Assembly (NCBI RefSeq): GCF_910589235.1
Contig: NC_060966.1
Coordinates: forward strand, 62,001 to 126,000
Reading direction: 5' to 3'
DNA: 64,000 nt
Source: Vespa crabro
Lineage: Eukaryota > Arthropoda > Insecta > Hymenoptera > Vespidae
Position numbers and translations under genes: made by a program. Each line of letters starts with the position of its first letter. Position 1 is the stretch's first letter. The notes beneath the pieces were generated by a model. It was not told where the DNA came from and did no database searches. It saw nothing but the letters and a program-made list of their open reading frames with translations. Of this stretch, positions 39,564-54,567 are shown in pieces.

Positions 39564-40927
39564 AACATCTATTTTATATTGGAATCAAAGTTTTTAACAT
39601 TCTTTCATATCGTATATACGATTTTTCGCTCATATACGCGTATCGTCGAAAAACGAAAACTTGAAATCTCGTTCAATTTCAATGATTTTATATTCTATCG
39701 ATGCAGAATAAAGAATATAACAAGAATATAACGTTTTTACTATGTTTAAATACGCGTTTTCATATGATAATTGTCGAAAAACGTAATCGACATACGCGAA
39801 TTTCGGTATATGCGAAGATAAAATCGTGAAATCTTTAATAATACTTGTGCCACAGTTAGAAAAATGTTACCAATCGATTCAGAACATTGCATTTCATAAG
39901 ATCAAACATCTATTTTATATTGGAATCAAAGTTTTTAACATTCTTTCATATCGTATATACGATTTTTCGCTCATATACGCGTATCGTAGAAAAACGAAAA
40001 CTTGAAATCTCGTTCAATTTCAATGATTTTATATTCTATCGATGCAGAATAAAGAATATAACAAGAATATAACGTTTTTACTATGTTTAAATACGCGTTT
40101 TCATATGATAATTGTCGAAAAACGTAATCGACATACGCGAATTTCGGTATATGCGAAGATAAAATCGTGAAATCTTTAATAATACTTGTGCCACAGTTAG
40201 AAAAATGTTACCAATCGATTCAGAACATTGCATTTCATAAGATCAAACATCTATTTTATATTGGAATCAAAGTTTTTAACATTCTTTCATATCGTATATA
40301 CGATTTTTCGCTCATATACGCGTATCGTCGAAAAACGAAAACTTGAAATCTCGTTCAATTTCAATGATTTTATATTCTATCGATGCAGAATAAAGAATAT
40401 AACAAGAATATAACGTTTTTACTATGTTTAAATACGCGTTTTCATATGATAATTGTCGAAAAACGTAATCGACATACGCGAATTTCGGTATATGCGAAGA
40501 TAAAATCGTGAAATCTTTAATAATACTTGTGCCACAGTTAGAAAAATGTTACCAATCGATTCAGAACATTGCATTTCATAAGATCAAACATCTATTTTAT
40601 ATTGGAATCAAAGTTTTTAACATTCTTTCATATCGTATATACGATTTTTCGCTCATATACGCGTATCGTAGAAAAACGAAAACTTGAAATCTCGTTCAAT
40701 TTCAATGATTTTATATTCTATCGATGCAGAATAAAGAATATAACAAGAATATAACGTTTTTACTATGTTTAAATACGCGTTTTCATATGATAATTGTCGA
40801 AAAACGTAATCGACATACGCGAATTTCGGTATATGCGAAGATAAAATCGTGAAATCTTTAATAATACTTGTGCCACAGTTAGAAAAATGTTACCAATCGA
40901 TTCAGAACATTGCATTTCATAAGATCA
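39564..40927 (+). repeat. Dimer stretch M117-M120
   Basis: M118 (39905) and M120 (40587) share cgtagaaaaacg, 682 bp apart, with plain M117 and M119 between. Unlike M65, M76 and M79 they lack the gatatacg tail change, so the site was separated from its earlier haplotype or arose again. Confidence 0.7.
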
Positions 40928-43900
40928 AACATCTATTTTATATTGGAATCAAAGTTTTTAACATTCTTTCATATCGTATATACGATTTTTCGCTCATATA
41001 CGCGTATCGTCGAAAAACGAAAACTTGAAATCTCGTTCAATTTCAATGATTTTATATTCTATCGATGCAGAATAAAGAATATAACAAGAATATAACGTTT
41101 TTACTATGTTTAAATACGCGTTTTCATATGATAATTGTCGAAAAACGTAATCGACATACGCGAATTTCGGTATATGCGAAGATAAAATCGTGAAATCTTT
41201 AATAATACTTGTGCCACAGTTAGAAAAATGTTACCAATCGATTCAGAACATTGCATTTCATAAGATCAAACATCTATTTTATATTGGAATCAAAGTTTTT
41301 AACATTCTTTCATATCGTATATACGATTTTTCGCTCATATACGCGTATCGTCGAAAAACGAAAACTTGAAATCTCGTTCAATTTCAATGATTTTATATTC
41401 TATCGATGCAGAATAAAGAATATAACAAGAATATAACGTTTTTACTATGTTTAAATACGCGTTTTCATATGATAATTGTCGAAAAACGTAATCGACATAC
41501 GCGAATTTCGGTATATGCGAAGATAAAATCGTGAAATCTTTAATAATACTTGTGCCACAGTTAGAAAAATGTTACCAATCGATTCAGAACATTGCATTTC
41601 ATAAGATCAAACATCTATTTTATATTGGAATCAAAGTTTTTAACATTCTTTCATATCGTATATACGATTTTTCGCTCATATACGCGTATCGTCGAAAAAC
41701 GAAAACTTGAAATCTCGTTCAATTTCAACGATTTTATATTCTATCGATGCAGAATAAAGAATATAACAAGAATATAACGTTTTTACTATGTTTAAATACG
41801 CGTTTTCATATGATAATTGTCGAAAAACGTAATCGACATACGCGAATTTCGGTATATGCGAAGATAAAATCGTGAAATCTTTAATAATACTTGTGCCACA
41901 GTTAGAAAAATGTTACCAATCGATTCATAACATTGCATTTCATAAGATCAAACATCTATTTTATATTAGAATCAAAGTTTTTAACATTCTTTCATATCGT
42001 ATATACGATTTTTCGCTCATATACGCGTATCGTCGAAAAACGAAAACTTGAAATCTCGTTCAATTTCAATGATTTTATATTCTATCGATGCAGAATAAAG
42101 AATATAACAAGAATATAACGTTTTTACTATGTTTAAATACGCGTTTTCATATGATAATTGTCGAAAAACGTAATCGACATACGCGAATTTCGGTATATGC
42201 GAAGATAAAATCGTGAAATCTTTAATAATACTTGTGCCACAGTTAGAAAAATGTTACCAATCGATTCAGAACATTGCATTTCATAAGATCAAACATCTAT
42301 TTTATATTGGAATCAAAGTTTTTAACATTCTTTCATATCGTATATACGATTTTTCGCTCATATACGCGTATCGTCGAAAAACGAAAACTTGAAATCTCGT
42401 TCAATTTCAATGATTTTATATTCTATCGATGCAGAATAAAGAATATAACAAGAATATAACGTTTTTACTATGTTTAAATACGCGTTTTCATATGATAATT
42501 GTCGAAAAACGTAATCGACATACGCGAATTTCGGTATATGCGAAGATAAAATCGTGAAATCTTTAATAATACTTGTGCCACAGTTAGAAAAATGTTACCA
42601 ATCGATTCAGAACATTGCATTTCATAAGATCAAACATCTATTTTATATTGGAATCAAAGTTTTTAACATTCTTTCATATCGTATATACGATTTTTCGCTC
42701 ATATACGCGTATCGTCGAAAAACGAAAACTTGAAATCTCGTTCAATTTCAATGATTTTATATTCTATCGATGCAGAATAAAGAATATAACAAGAATATAA
42801 CGTTTTTTCTATGTTTAAATACGCGTTTTCATATGATAATTGTCGAAAAACGTAATCGACATACGCGAATTTCGGTATATGCGAAGATAAAATCGTGAAA
42901 TCTTTAATAATACTTGTGCCACAGTTAGAAAAATGTTACCAATCGATTCAGAACATTGCATTTCATAAGATCAAACATCTATTTTATATTGGAATCAAAG
43001 TTTTTAACATTCTTTCATATCGTATATACGATTTTTCGCTCATATACGCGTATCGTCGAAAAACGAAAACTTGAAATCTCGTTCAATTTCAATGATTTTA
43101 TATTCTATCAATGCAGAATAAAGAATATAACAAGAATATAACGTTTTTACTATGTTTAAATACGCGTTTTCATATGATAATTGTCGAAAAACGTAATCGA
43201 CATACGCGAATTTCGGTATATGCGAAGATAAAATCGTGAAATCTTTAATAATACTTGTGCCACAGTTAGAAAAATGTTACCAATCGATTCAGAACATTGC
43301 ATTTCATAAGATCAAACATCTATTTTATATTGGAATCAAAGTTTTTAACATTCTTTCATATCGTATATACGATTTTTCGCTCATATACGCGTATCGTCGA
43401 CAAACGAAAACTTTAAATCTCGTTCAATTTCAATGATTTTATATTCTATCGATGCAGAATAAAGAATATAACAAGAATATAACGTTTTTACTATGTTTAA
43501 ATACGCGTTTTCATATGATAATTGTCGAAAAACGTAATCGACATACGCGAATTTCGGTATATGCGAAGATAAAATCGTGAAATCTTTAATAATACTTGTG
43601 CCACAGTTAGAAAAATGTTACCAATCGATTCAGAACATTGCATTTCATAAGATCAAACATCTATTTTATATTGGAATCAAAGTTTTTAACATTCTTTCAT
43701 ATCGTATATACGATTTTTCGCTCATATACGCGTATCGTCGAAAAACGAAAACTTGAAATCTCGTTCAATTTCAATGATTTTATATTCTATCGATGCAGAA
43801 TAAAGAATATAACAAGAATATAACGTTTTTACTATGTTTAAATACGCGTTTTCATATGATAATTGTCGAAAAACGTAATCGATATACGCGAATTTCGGTA

Positions 43901-44678
43901 TATGCGAAGATAAAATCGTGAAATCTTTAATAATACTTGTGCCACAGTTAGAAAAATGTTACCAATCGATTCAGAACATTGCATTTCATAAGATCAAACA
44001 TCTATTTTATATTGGAATCAAAGTTTTTAACATTCTTTCATATCGTATATACGATTTTTCGCTCATATACGCGTATCGTCGAAAAACGAAAACTTGAAAT
44101 CTCGTTCAATTTCAATGATTTTATATTCTATCGATGCAGAATAAAGAATATAACATGAATATAACGTTTTTACTATGTTTAAATACGCGTTTTCATATGA
44201 TAATTGTCGAAAAACGTAATCGACATACGCGAATTTCGGTATATGCGAAGATAAAATCGTGAAATCTTTAATAATACTTGTGCCACAGTTAGAAAAATGT
44301 TACCAATCGATTCAGAACATTGCATTTCATAAGATCAAACATCTATTTTATATTGGAATCAAAGTTTTTAACATTCTTTCATATCGTATATACGATTTTT
44401 CGCTCATATACGCGTATCGTCGAAAAACGAAAACTTGAAATCTCGTTCAATTTCAATGATTTTATATTCTATCGATGCAGAATAAAGAATATAACAAGAA
44501 TATAACGTTTTTACTATGTTTAAATACGCGTTTTCATATGATAATTGTCGAAAAACGTAATCGACATACGCGAATTTCGGTATATGCGAAGATAAAATCG
44601 TGAAATCTTTAATAATACTTGTGCCACAGTTAGAAAAATGTTACCAATCGATTCAGAACATTGCATTTCATAAGATCA
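40928..44678 (+). repeat. Homogeneous near-consensus block M121-M131
   Basis: Eleven monomers that show only scattered private changes: tcaacgatt in M123 (also seen in M34), cattcataac in its tail, attagaatc in M124, cgttttttct in M126, tatcaatgc in M127, gtcgacaaacg with ctttaaatc in M128, gatatacg in M129 and aacatgaat in M130. No shared multi-site haplotype, hence no readable higher-order period. The block marks the boundary between the tatgcga-rich left part and the gaaatacg-rich right part. Confidence 0.8.
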
Positions 44679-46042
44679 AACATCTATTTTATATTGGAAT
44701 CAAAGTTTTTAACATTCTTTCATATCGTATATACGATTTTTCGCTCATATTCGCGTATCGTCGAAAAACGAAAACTTGAAATCTCGTTCAATTTCAATGA
44801 TTTTATATTCTATCGATGCAGAATAAAGAATATAACAAGAATATAACGTTTTTACTATGTTTAAATACGCGTTTTCATATGATAATTGTCGAAAAACGTA
44901 ATCGATATACGCGAATTTCGGTATATGCGAAGATAAAATCGTGAAATCTTTAATAATACTTGTGCCACAGTTAGAAAAATGTTACCAATCGATTCAGAAC
45001 ATTGCATTTCATAAGATCAAACATCTATTTTATATTGGAATCAAAGTTTTTAACATTCTTTCATATCGTATATACGATTTTTCGCTCATATACGCGTATC
45101 GTCGAAAAACGAAAACTTGAAATCTCGTTCAATTTCAATGATTTTATATTCTATCGATGCAGAATAAAGAATATAACAAGAATATATCGTTTTTACTATG
45201 TTTAAATACGCGTTTTCATATGATAATTGTCGAAAAACGTAATCGACATACGCGAATTTCGGTATATGCGAAGATAAAATCGTGAAATCTTTAATAATAC
45301 TTGTGCCACAGTTAGAAAAATGTTACCAATCGATTCAGAACATTGCATTTCATAAGATCAAACATCTATTTTCTATTGGAATCAAAGTTTTTAACATTCT
45401 TTCATATCGTATATACGATTTTTCGATCATATACGCGTATCGTCGAAAAACGAAAACTTGAAATCTCGTTCAATTTCAATGATTTTATATTCTATCGATG
45501 CAGAATAAAGAATATAACAAGAATATAACGTTTTTACTATGTTTAAATACGCGTTTTCATATGATAATTGTCGAAAAACGTAATCGACATACGCGAATTT
45601 CGGTATATGCGAAGATAAAATCGTGAAATCTTTAATAATACTTGTGCCACAGTTAGAAAAATGTTACCAATCGATTCAGAACATTGCATTTCATAAGATC
45701 AAACATCTATTTTAAATTGGAATCAAAGTTTTTAACATTCTTTCATATCGTATATACGATTTTTCGCTCATATACGCGTATCGTCGAAATACGAAAACTT
45801 GAAATCTCGTTCAATTTCAATGATTTTATATTCTATCGATGCAGAATAAAGAATATAACAAGAATATAACGTTTTTACTATGTTTAAATACGCGTTTTCA
45901 TATGATAATTGTCGAAAAACGTAATCGATATACGCGAATTTCGGTATATTCGAAGATAAAATCGTGAAATCTTTAATAATACTTGTGCCACAGTTAGAAA
46001 AATGTTACCAATCGATTCAGAACATTGCATTTCATAAGATCA
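44679..46042 (+). repeat. Four-monomer cassette, copy 1 (M132-M135)
   Basis: Marker order: gatatacg tail (M132, which also has a private tattcgcg); aatatatcg (M133); ttctattgg plus cgatcata (M134); ttaaattgg, gaaatacg and gatatacg (M135, which also has a private tattcgaag). The cassette recurs at 48430 (+11 monomers) and 50817 (+7 monomers). M136 (46043) repeats aatatatcg. Confidence 0.88.
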
Positions 46043-48429
46043 AACATCTATTTTATATTGGAATCAAAGTTTTTAACATTCTTTCATATCGTATATACGA
46101 TTTTTCGCTCATATACGCGTATCGTCGAAAAACGAAAACTTGAAATCTCGTTCAATTTCAATGATTTTATATTCTATCGATGCAGAATAAAGAATATAAC
46201 AAGAATATATCGTTTTTACTATGTTTAAATACGCGTTTTCATATGATAATTGTCGAAAAACGTAATCGACATACGCGAATTTCGGTATATGCGAAGATAA
46301 AATCGTGAAATCTTTAATAATACTTGTGCCACAGTTAGAAAAATGTTACCAATCGATTCAGAACATTGCATTTCATAAGATCAAACATCTATTTTATATT
46401 GGAATCAAAGTTTTTAACATTCTTTCATATCGTATATACGATTTTTCGCTCATATACGCGTATCGTCGAAAAACGAAAACTTGAAATCTCGTTCAATTTC
46501 AATGATTTTATATTCTATCGATGCAGAATAAAGAATATAACAAGAATATAACGTTTTTACTATGTTTAAATACGCGTTTTCATATGATAATTGTCGAAAA
46601 ACGTAATCGACATACGCGAATTTCGGTATATGCGAAGATAAAATCGTGAAATCTTTAATAATACTTGTGCCACAGTTAGAAAAATGTTACCAATCGATTC
46701 AGAACATTGCATTTCATAAGATCAAACATCTATTTTATATTGGAATCAAAGTTTTTAACATTCTTTCATATCGTATATACGATTTTTCGCTCATATACGC
46801 GTATCGTCGAAAAACGAAAACTTGAAATCTCGTTCAATTTCAATGATTTTATATTCTATCGATGCAGAATAAAGAATATAACAAGAATATAACGTTTTTA
46901 CTATGTTTAAATACGCGTTTTCATATGATAATTGTCGAAAAACGTAATCGACATACGCGAATTTCGGTATATGCGAAGATAAAATCGTGAAATCTTTAAT
47001 AATACTTGTGCCACAGTTAGAAAAATGTTACCAATCGATTCAGAACATTGCATTTCATAAGATCAAACATCTATTTTATATTGGAATCAAAGTTTTTAAC
47101 ATTCTTTCATATCGTATATACGATTTTTCGCTCATATACGCGTATCGTCGAAAAACGAAAACTTGAAATCTCGTTCAATTTCAATGATTTTATATTCTAT
47201 CGATGCAGAATAAAGAATATAACAAGAATATAACGTTTTTACTATGTTTAAATACGCGTTTTCATATGATAATTGTCGAAAAACGTAATCGACATACGCG
47301 AATTTCGGTATATGCGAAGATAAAATCGTGAAATCTTTAATAATACTTGTGCCACAGTTAGAAAAATGTTACCAATCGATTCAGAACATTGCATTTCATA
47401 AGATCAAACATCTATTTTATATTGGAATCAAAGTTTTTAACATTCTTTCATATCGTATATACGATTTTTCGCTCATATACGCGTATCGTCGAAAAACGAA
47501 AACTTGAAATCTCGTTCAATTTCAATGATTTTATATTCTATCGATGCAGAATAAAGAATATAACAAGAATATAACGTTTTTACTATGTTTAAATACGCGT
47601 TTTCATATGATAATTGTCGAAAAACGTAATCGATATACGCGAATTTCGGTATATGCGAAGATAAAATCGTGAAATCTTTAATAATACTTGTGCCACAGTT
47701 AGAAAAATGTTACCAATCGATTCAGAACATTGCATTTCATAAGATCAAACATCTATTTTATATTGGAATCAAAGTTTTTAACATTCTTTCATATCGTATA
47801 TACGATTTTTCGCTCATATACGCGTATCGTCGAAAAACGAAAACTTGAAATCTCGTTCAATTTCAATGATTTTATATTCTATCGATGCAGAATAAAGAAT
47901 ATAACAAGAATATAACGTTTTTACTATGTTTAAATACGCGTTTTCATATGATAATTGTCGAAAAACGTAATCGACATACGCGAATTTCGGTATATGCGAA
48001 GATAAAATCGTGAAATCTTTAATAATACTTGTGCCACAGTTAGAAAAATGTTACCAATCGATTCAGAACATTGCATTTCATAAGATCAAACATCTATTTT
48101 ATATTGGAATCAAAGTTTTTAACATTCTTTCATATCGTATATACGATTTTTCGCTCATATACGCGTATCGTCGAAAAACGAAAACTTGAAATCTCGTTCA
48201 ATTTCAATGATTTTATATTCTATCGATGCAGAATAAAGAATATAACAAGAATATAACGTTTTTACTATGTTTAAATACGCGTTTTCATATGATAATTGTC
48301 GAAAAACGTAATCGACATACGCGAATTTCGGTATATGCGAAGATAAAATCGTGAAATCTTTAATAATACTTGTGCCACAGTTAGAAAAATGTTACCAATC
48401 GATTCAGAACATTGCATTTCATAAGATCA
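46043..48429 (+). repeat. Seven mostly consensus monomers M136-M142
   Basis: M136 has aatatatcg near 46207; M140 has gatatacg near 47634; the others look plain. They fill the gap between cassette copies 1 and 2, making that spacing eleven monomers. Confidence 0.8.
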
Positions 48430-49793
48430 AACATCTATTTTATATTGGAATCAAAGTTTTTAACATTCTTTCATATCGTATATACGATTTTTCGCTCATA
48501 TACGCGTATGGTCGAAAAACGAAAACTTGAAATCTCGTTCAATTTCAATGATTTTATATTCTATCGATGCAGAATAAAGAATATAACAAGAATATAACGT
48601 TTTTACTATGTTTAAATACGCGTTTTCATATGATAATTGTCGAAAAACGTAATCGATATACGCGAATTTCGGTATATGCGAAGATAAAATCGTGAAATCT
48701 TTAATAATACTTGTGCCACAGTTAGAAAAATGTTACCAATCGATTCAGAACATTGCATTTCATAAGATCAAACATCTATTTTATATTGGAATCAAAGTTT
48801 TTAACATTCTTTCATATCGTATATACGATTTTTCGCTCATATACGCGTATCGTCGAAAAACGAAAACTTGAAATCTCGTTCAATTTCAATGATTTTATAT
48901 TCTATCGATGCAGAATAAAGAATATAACAAGAATATATCGTTTTTACTATGTTTAAATACGCGTTTTCATATGATAATTGTCGAAAAACGTAATCGACAT
49001 ACGCGAATTTCGGTATATGCGAAGATAAAATCGTGAAATCTTTAATAATACTTGTGCCACAGTTAGAAAAATGTTACCAATCGATTCAGAACATTGCATT
49101 TCATAAGATCAAACATCTATTTTCTATTGGAATCAAAGTTTTTAACATTCTTTCATATCGTATATACGATTTTTCGATCATATACGCGTATCGTCGAAAA
49201 ACGAAAACTTGAAATCTCGTTCAATTTCAATGATTTTATATTCTATCGATGCAGAATAAAGAATATAACAAGAATATAACGTTTTTACTATGTTTAAATA
49301 CGCGTTTTCATATGATAATTGTCGAAAAACGTAATCGACATACGCGAATTTCGGTATATGCGAAGATAAAATCGTGAAATCTTTAATAATACTTGTGCCA
49401 CAGTTAGAAAAATGTTACCAATCGATTCAGAACATTGCATTTCATAAGATCAAACATCTATTTTAAATTGGAATCAAAGTTTTTAACATTCTTTCATATC
49501 GTATATACGATTTTTCGCTCATATACGCGTATCGTCGAAATACGAAAACTTGAAATCTCGTTCAATTTCAATGATTTTATATTCTATCGATGCAGAATAA
49601 AGAATATAACAAGAATATAACGTTTTTACTATGTTTAAATACGCGTTTTCATATGATAATTGTCGAAAAACGTAATCGATATACGCGAATTTCGGTATAT
49701 GCGAAGATAAAATCGTGAAATCTTTAATAATACTTGTGCCACAGTTAGAAAAATGTTACCAATCGATTCAGAACATTGCATTTCATAAGATCA
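48430..49793 (+). repeat. Four-monomer cassette, copy 2 (M143-M146)
   Basis: Same ordered markers as copy 1: gatatacg tail (M143), aatatatcg (M144), ttctattgg and cgatcata (M145), ttaaattgg, gaaatacg and gatatacg (M146). M143 adds cgtatggtcg, shared only with M150. Copies 2 and 3 are therefore closer to each other than to copy 1. Confidence 0.9.
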
Positions 49794-50816
49794 AACATCT
49801 ATTTTATATTGGAATCAAAGTTTTTAACATTCTTTCATATCGTATATACGATTTTTCGCTCATATACGCGTATCGTCGAAAAACGAAAACTTGAAATCTC
49901 GTTCAATTTCAATGATTTTATATTCTATCGATGCAGAATAAAGAATATAACAAGAATATAACGTTTTTACTATGTTTAAATACGCGTTTTCATATGATAA
50001 TTGTCGAAAAACGTAATCGATATACGCGAATTTCGGTATATGCGAAGATAAAATCGTGAAATCTTTAATAATACTTGTGCCACAGTTAGAAAAATGTTAC
50101 CAATCGATTCAGAACATTGCATTTCATAAGATCAAACATCTATTTTATATTGGAATCAAAGTTTTTAACATTCTTTCATATCGTATATACGATTTTTCGC
50201 TCATATACGCGTATCGTCGAAAAACGAAAACTTGAAATCTCGTTCAATTTCAATGATTTTATATTCTATCGATGCAGAATAAAGAATATAACAAGAATAT
50301 AACGTTTTTACTATGTTTAAATACGCGTTTTCATATGATAATTGTCGAAAAACGTAATCGACATACGCGAATTTCGGTATATGCGAAGATAAAATCGTGA
50401 AATCTTTAATAATACTTGTGCCACAGTTAGAAAAATGTTACCAATCGATTCAGAACATTGCATTTCATAAGATCAAACATCTATTTTATATTGGAATCAA
50501 AGTTTTTAACATTCTTTCATATCGTATATACGATTTTTCGCTCATATACGCGTATCGTCGAAAAACGAAAACTTGAAATCTCGTTCAATTTCAATGATTT
50601 TATATTCTATCGATGCAGAATAAAGAATATAACAAGAATATAACGTTTTTACTATGTTTAAATACGCGTTTTCATATGATAATTGTCGAAAAACGTAATC
50701 GACATACGCGAATTTCGGTATATGCGAAGATAAAATCGTGAAATCTTTAATAATACTTGTGCCACAGTTAGAAAAATGTTACCAATCGATTCAGAACATT
50801 GCATTTCATAAGATCA
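49794..50816 (+). repeat. Linker monomers M147-M149
   Basis: M147 has gatatacg near 50019; M148 and M149 are plain. With cassette copy 2 they form a seven-monomer (2387-bp) unit. Confidence 0.75.
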
Positions 50817-52180
50817 AACATCTATTTTATATTGGAATCAAAGTTTTTAACATTCTTTCATATCGTATATACGATTTTTCGCTCATATACGCGTATGGTC
50901 GAAAAACGAAAACTTGAAATCTCGTTCAATTTCAATGATTTTATATTCTATCGATGCAGAATAAAGAATATAACAAGAATATAACGTTTTTACTATGTTT
51001 AAATACGCGTTTTCATATGATAATTGTCGAAAAACGTAATCGATATACGCGAATTTCGGTATATGCGAAGATAAAATCGTGAAATCTTTAATAATACTTG
51101 TGCCACAGTTAGAAAAATGTTACCAATCGATTCAGAACATTGCATTTCATAAGATCAAACATCTATTTTATATTGGAATCAAAGTTTTTAACATTCTTTC
51201 ATATCGTATATACGATTTTTCGCTCATATACGCGTATCGTCGAAAAACGAAAACTTGAAATCTCGTTCAATTTCAATGATTTTATATTCTATCGATGCAG
51301 AATAAAGAATATAACAAGAATATATCGTTTTTACTATGTTTAAATACGCGTTTTCATATGATAATTGTCGAAAAACGTAATCGACATACGCGAATTTCGG
51401 TATATGCGAAGATAAAATCGTGAAATCTTTAATAATACTTGTGCCACAGTTAGAAAAATGTTACCAATCGATTCAGAACATTGCATTTCATAAGATCAAA
51501 CATCTATTTTCTATTGGAATCAAAGTTTTTAACATTCTTTCATATCGTATATACGATTTTTCGATCATATACGCGTATCGTCGAAAAACGAAAACTTGAA
51601 ATCTCGTTCAATTTCAATGATTTTATATTCTATCGATGCAGAATAAAGAATATAACAAGAATATAACGTTTTTACTATGTTTAAATACGCGTTTTCATAT
51701 GATAATTGTCGAAAAACGTAATCGACATACGCGAATTTCGGTATATGCGAAGATAAAATCGTGAAATCTTTAATAATACTTGTGCCACAGTTAGAAAAAT
51801 GTTACCAATCGATTCAGAACATTGCATTTCATAAGATCAAACATCTATTTTAAATTGGAATCAAAGTTTTTAACATTCTTTCATATCGTATATACGATTT
51901 TTCGCTCATATACGCGTATCGTCGAAATACGAAAACTTGAAATCTCGTTCAATTTCAATGATTTTATATTCTATCGATGCAGAATAAAGAATATAACAAG
52001 AATATAACGTTTTTACTATGTTTAAATACGCGTTTTCATATGATAATTGTCGAAAAACGTAATCGATATACGCGAATTTCGGTATATGCGAAGATAAAAT
52101 CGTGAAATCTTTAATAATACTTGTGCCACAGTTAGAAAAATGTTACCAATCGATTCAGAACATTGCATTTCATAAGATCA
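50817..52180 (+). repeat. Four-monomer cassette, copy 3 (M150-M153)
   Basis: It matches 48430-49793 at +2387 bp, including cgtatggtcg in M150. After it, M154 has aatatatcg where M147 does not, so the heptamer identity ends within the linker. Confidence 0.9.
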
Positions 52181-54567
52181 AACATCTATTTTATATTGGA
52201 ATCAAAGTTTTTAACATTCTTTCATATCGTATATACGATTTTTCGCTCATATACGCGTATCGTCGAAAAACGAAAACTTGAAATCTCGTTCAATTTCAAT
52301 GATTTTATATTCTATCGATGCAGAATAAAGAATATAACAAGAATATATCGTTTTTACTATGTTTAAATACGCGTTTTCATATGATAATTGTCGAAAAACG
52401 TAATCGACATACGCGAATTTCGGTATATGCGAAGATAAAATCGTGAAATCTTTAATAATACTTGTGCCACAGTTAGAAAAATGTTACCTATCGATTCAGA
52501 ACATTGCATTTCATAAGATCAAACATCTATTTTATATTGGAATCAAAGTTTTTAACATTCTTTCATATCGTATATACGATTTTTCGCTCATATACGCGTA
52601 TCGTCGAAAAACGAAAACTTGAAATCTCGTTCAATTTCAATGATTTTATATTCTATCGATGCAGAATAAAGAATATAACAAGAATATAACGTTTTTACTA
52701 TGTTTAAATACGCGTTTTCATATGATAATTGTCGAAAAACGTAATCGACATACGCGAATTTCGGTATATGCGAAGATAAAATCGTGAAATCTTTAATAAT
52801 ACTTGTGCCACAGTTAGAAAAATGTTACCAATCGATTCAGAACATTGCATTTCATAAGATCAAACATCTATTTTATATTGGAATCAAAGTTTTTAACATT
52901 CTTTCATATCGTATATACGATTTTTCGCTCATATACGCTTATCGTCGAAAAACGAAAACTTGAAATCTCGTTCAATTTCAATGATTTTATATTCTATCGA
53001 TGCAGAATAAAGAATATAACAAGAATATATAGTTTTTACTATGTTTAAATACGCGTTTTCATATGATAATTGTCGAAAAACGTAATCGACATACGCGAAT
53101 TTCGGTATATGCGAAGATAAAATCGTGAAATCTTTAATAATACTTGTGCCACAGTTAGAAAAATGTTACCAATCGATTCAGAACATTGCATTTCATAAGA
53201 TCAAACATCTATTTTCTATTGGAATCAAAGTTTTTAACATTCTTTCATATCGTATATACGATTTTTCGATCATATACGCGTATCGTCGAAAAACGAAAAC
53301 TTGAAATCTCGTTCAATTTCAATGATTTTATATTCTATCGATGCAGAATAAAGAATATAACAAGAATATAACGTTTTTACTATGTTTAAATACGCGTTTT
53401 CATATGATAATTGTCGAAAAACGTAATCGACATACGCGAATTTCGGTATATGCGAAGATAAAATCGTGAAATCTTTAATAATACTTGTGCTACAGTTAGA
53501 AAAATGTTACCAATCGATTCAGGACATTGCATTTCATAAGATCAAACATCTATTTTATATTGGAATCAAAGTTTTTAACATTCTTTCATATCGTATATAC
53601 GATTTTTCGCTCATATACGCGTATCGTCGAATAACGAAAACTTGAAATCTCGTTCAATTTCAATGATTTTATATTCTATCGATGCAGAATAGAGAATATA
53701 ACAAGAATATAACGTTTTTACTATGTTTAAATACGCGTTTTCATATGATAATTGTCGAAAAACGTAATCGATATACGCGAATTTCGGTATATGCAAAGAT
53801 AAAATCGTGAAATCTTTAATAATACTTGTGCCACAGTTAGAAAAATGTTACCAATCGATTCAGAACATTGCATTTCATAAGATCAAACATCTATTTTATA
53901 TTGGAATCAAAGTTTTTAACATTCTTTCATATCGTATATACGATTTTTCGCTCATATACGCGTATCGTCGAAAAACGAAAACTTGAAATCTCGTTCAATT
54001 TCAATGATTTTATATTCTATCGATGCAGAATAAAGAATATAACAAGAATATAACGTTTTTACTATGTTTAAATACGCGTTTTCATATGATAATTGTCGAA
54101 AAACGTAATCGACATACGCGAATTTCGGTATATGCGAAGATAAAATCGTGAAATCTTTAATAATACTTGTGCCACAGTTAGAAAAATGTTACCAATCGAT
54201 TCAGAACATTGCATTTCATAAGATCAAACATCTATTTTATATTGGAATCAAAGTTTTTAACATTCTTTCATATCGTATATACGATTTTTCGCTCATATAC
54301 GCGTATCGTCGAAAAACGAAAACTTGAAATCTCGTTCAATTTCAATGATTTTATATTCTATCGATGCAGAATAAAGAATATAACAAGAATATAACGTTTT
54401 TACTATGTTTAAATACGCGTTTTCATATGATAATTGTCGAAAAACGTAATCGACATACGCGAATTTCGGTATATGCGAAGATAAAATCGTGAAATCTTTA
54501 ATAATACTTGTGCCACAGTTAGAAAAATGTTACCAATCGATTCAGAACATTGCATTTCATAAGATCA
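52181..54567 (+). repeat. Decayed fourth cassette and neighbours (M154-M160)
   Basis: M154 has aatatatcg and a tail ttacctatcg. M156 has tacgcttatcg and aatatatag, apparently a further mutated aatatatcg monomer. M157 repeats ttctattgg and cgatcata, five monomers after M152. M158 departs from the usual third member: it has gaataacg, gaatagag, gatatacg and tatgcaaag, and the tail of M157 has gtgctacag and caggacatt. M159 and M160 are plain. Confidence 0.75.
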
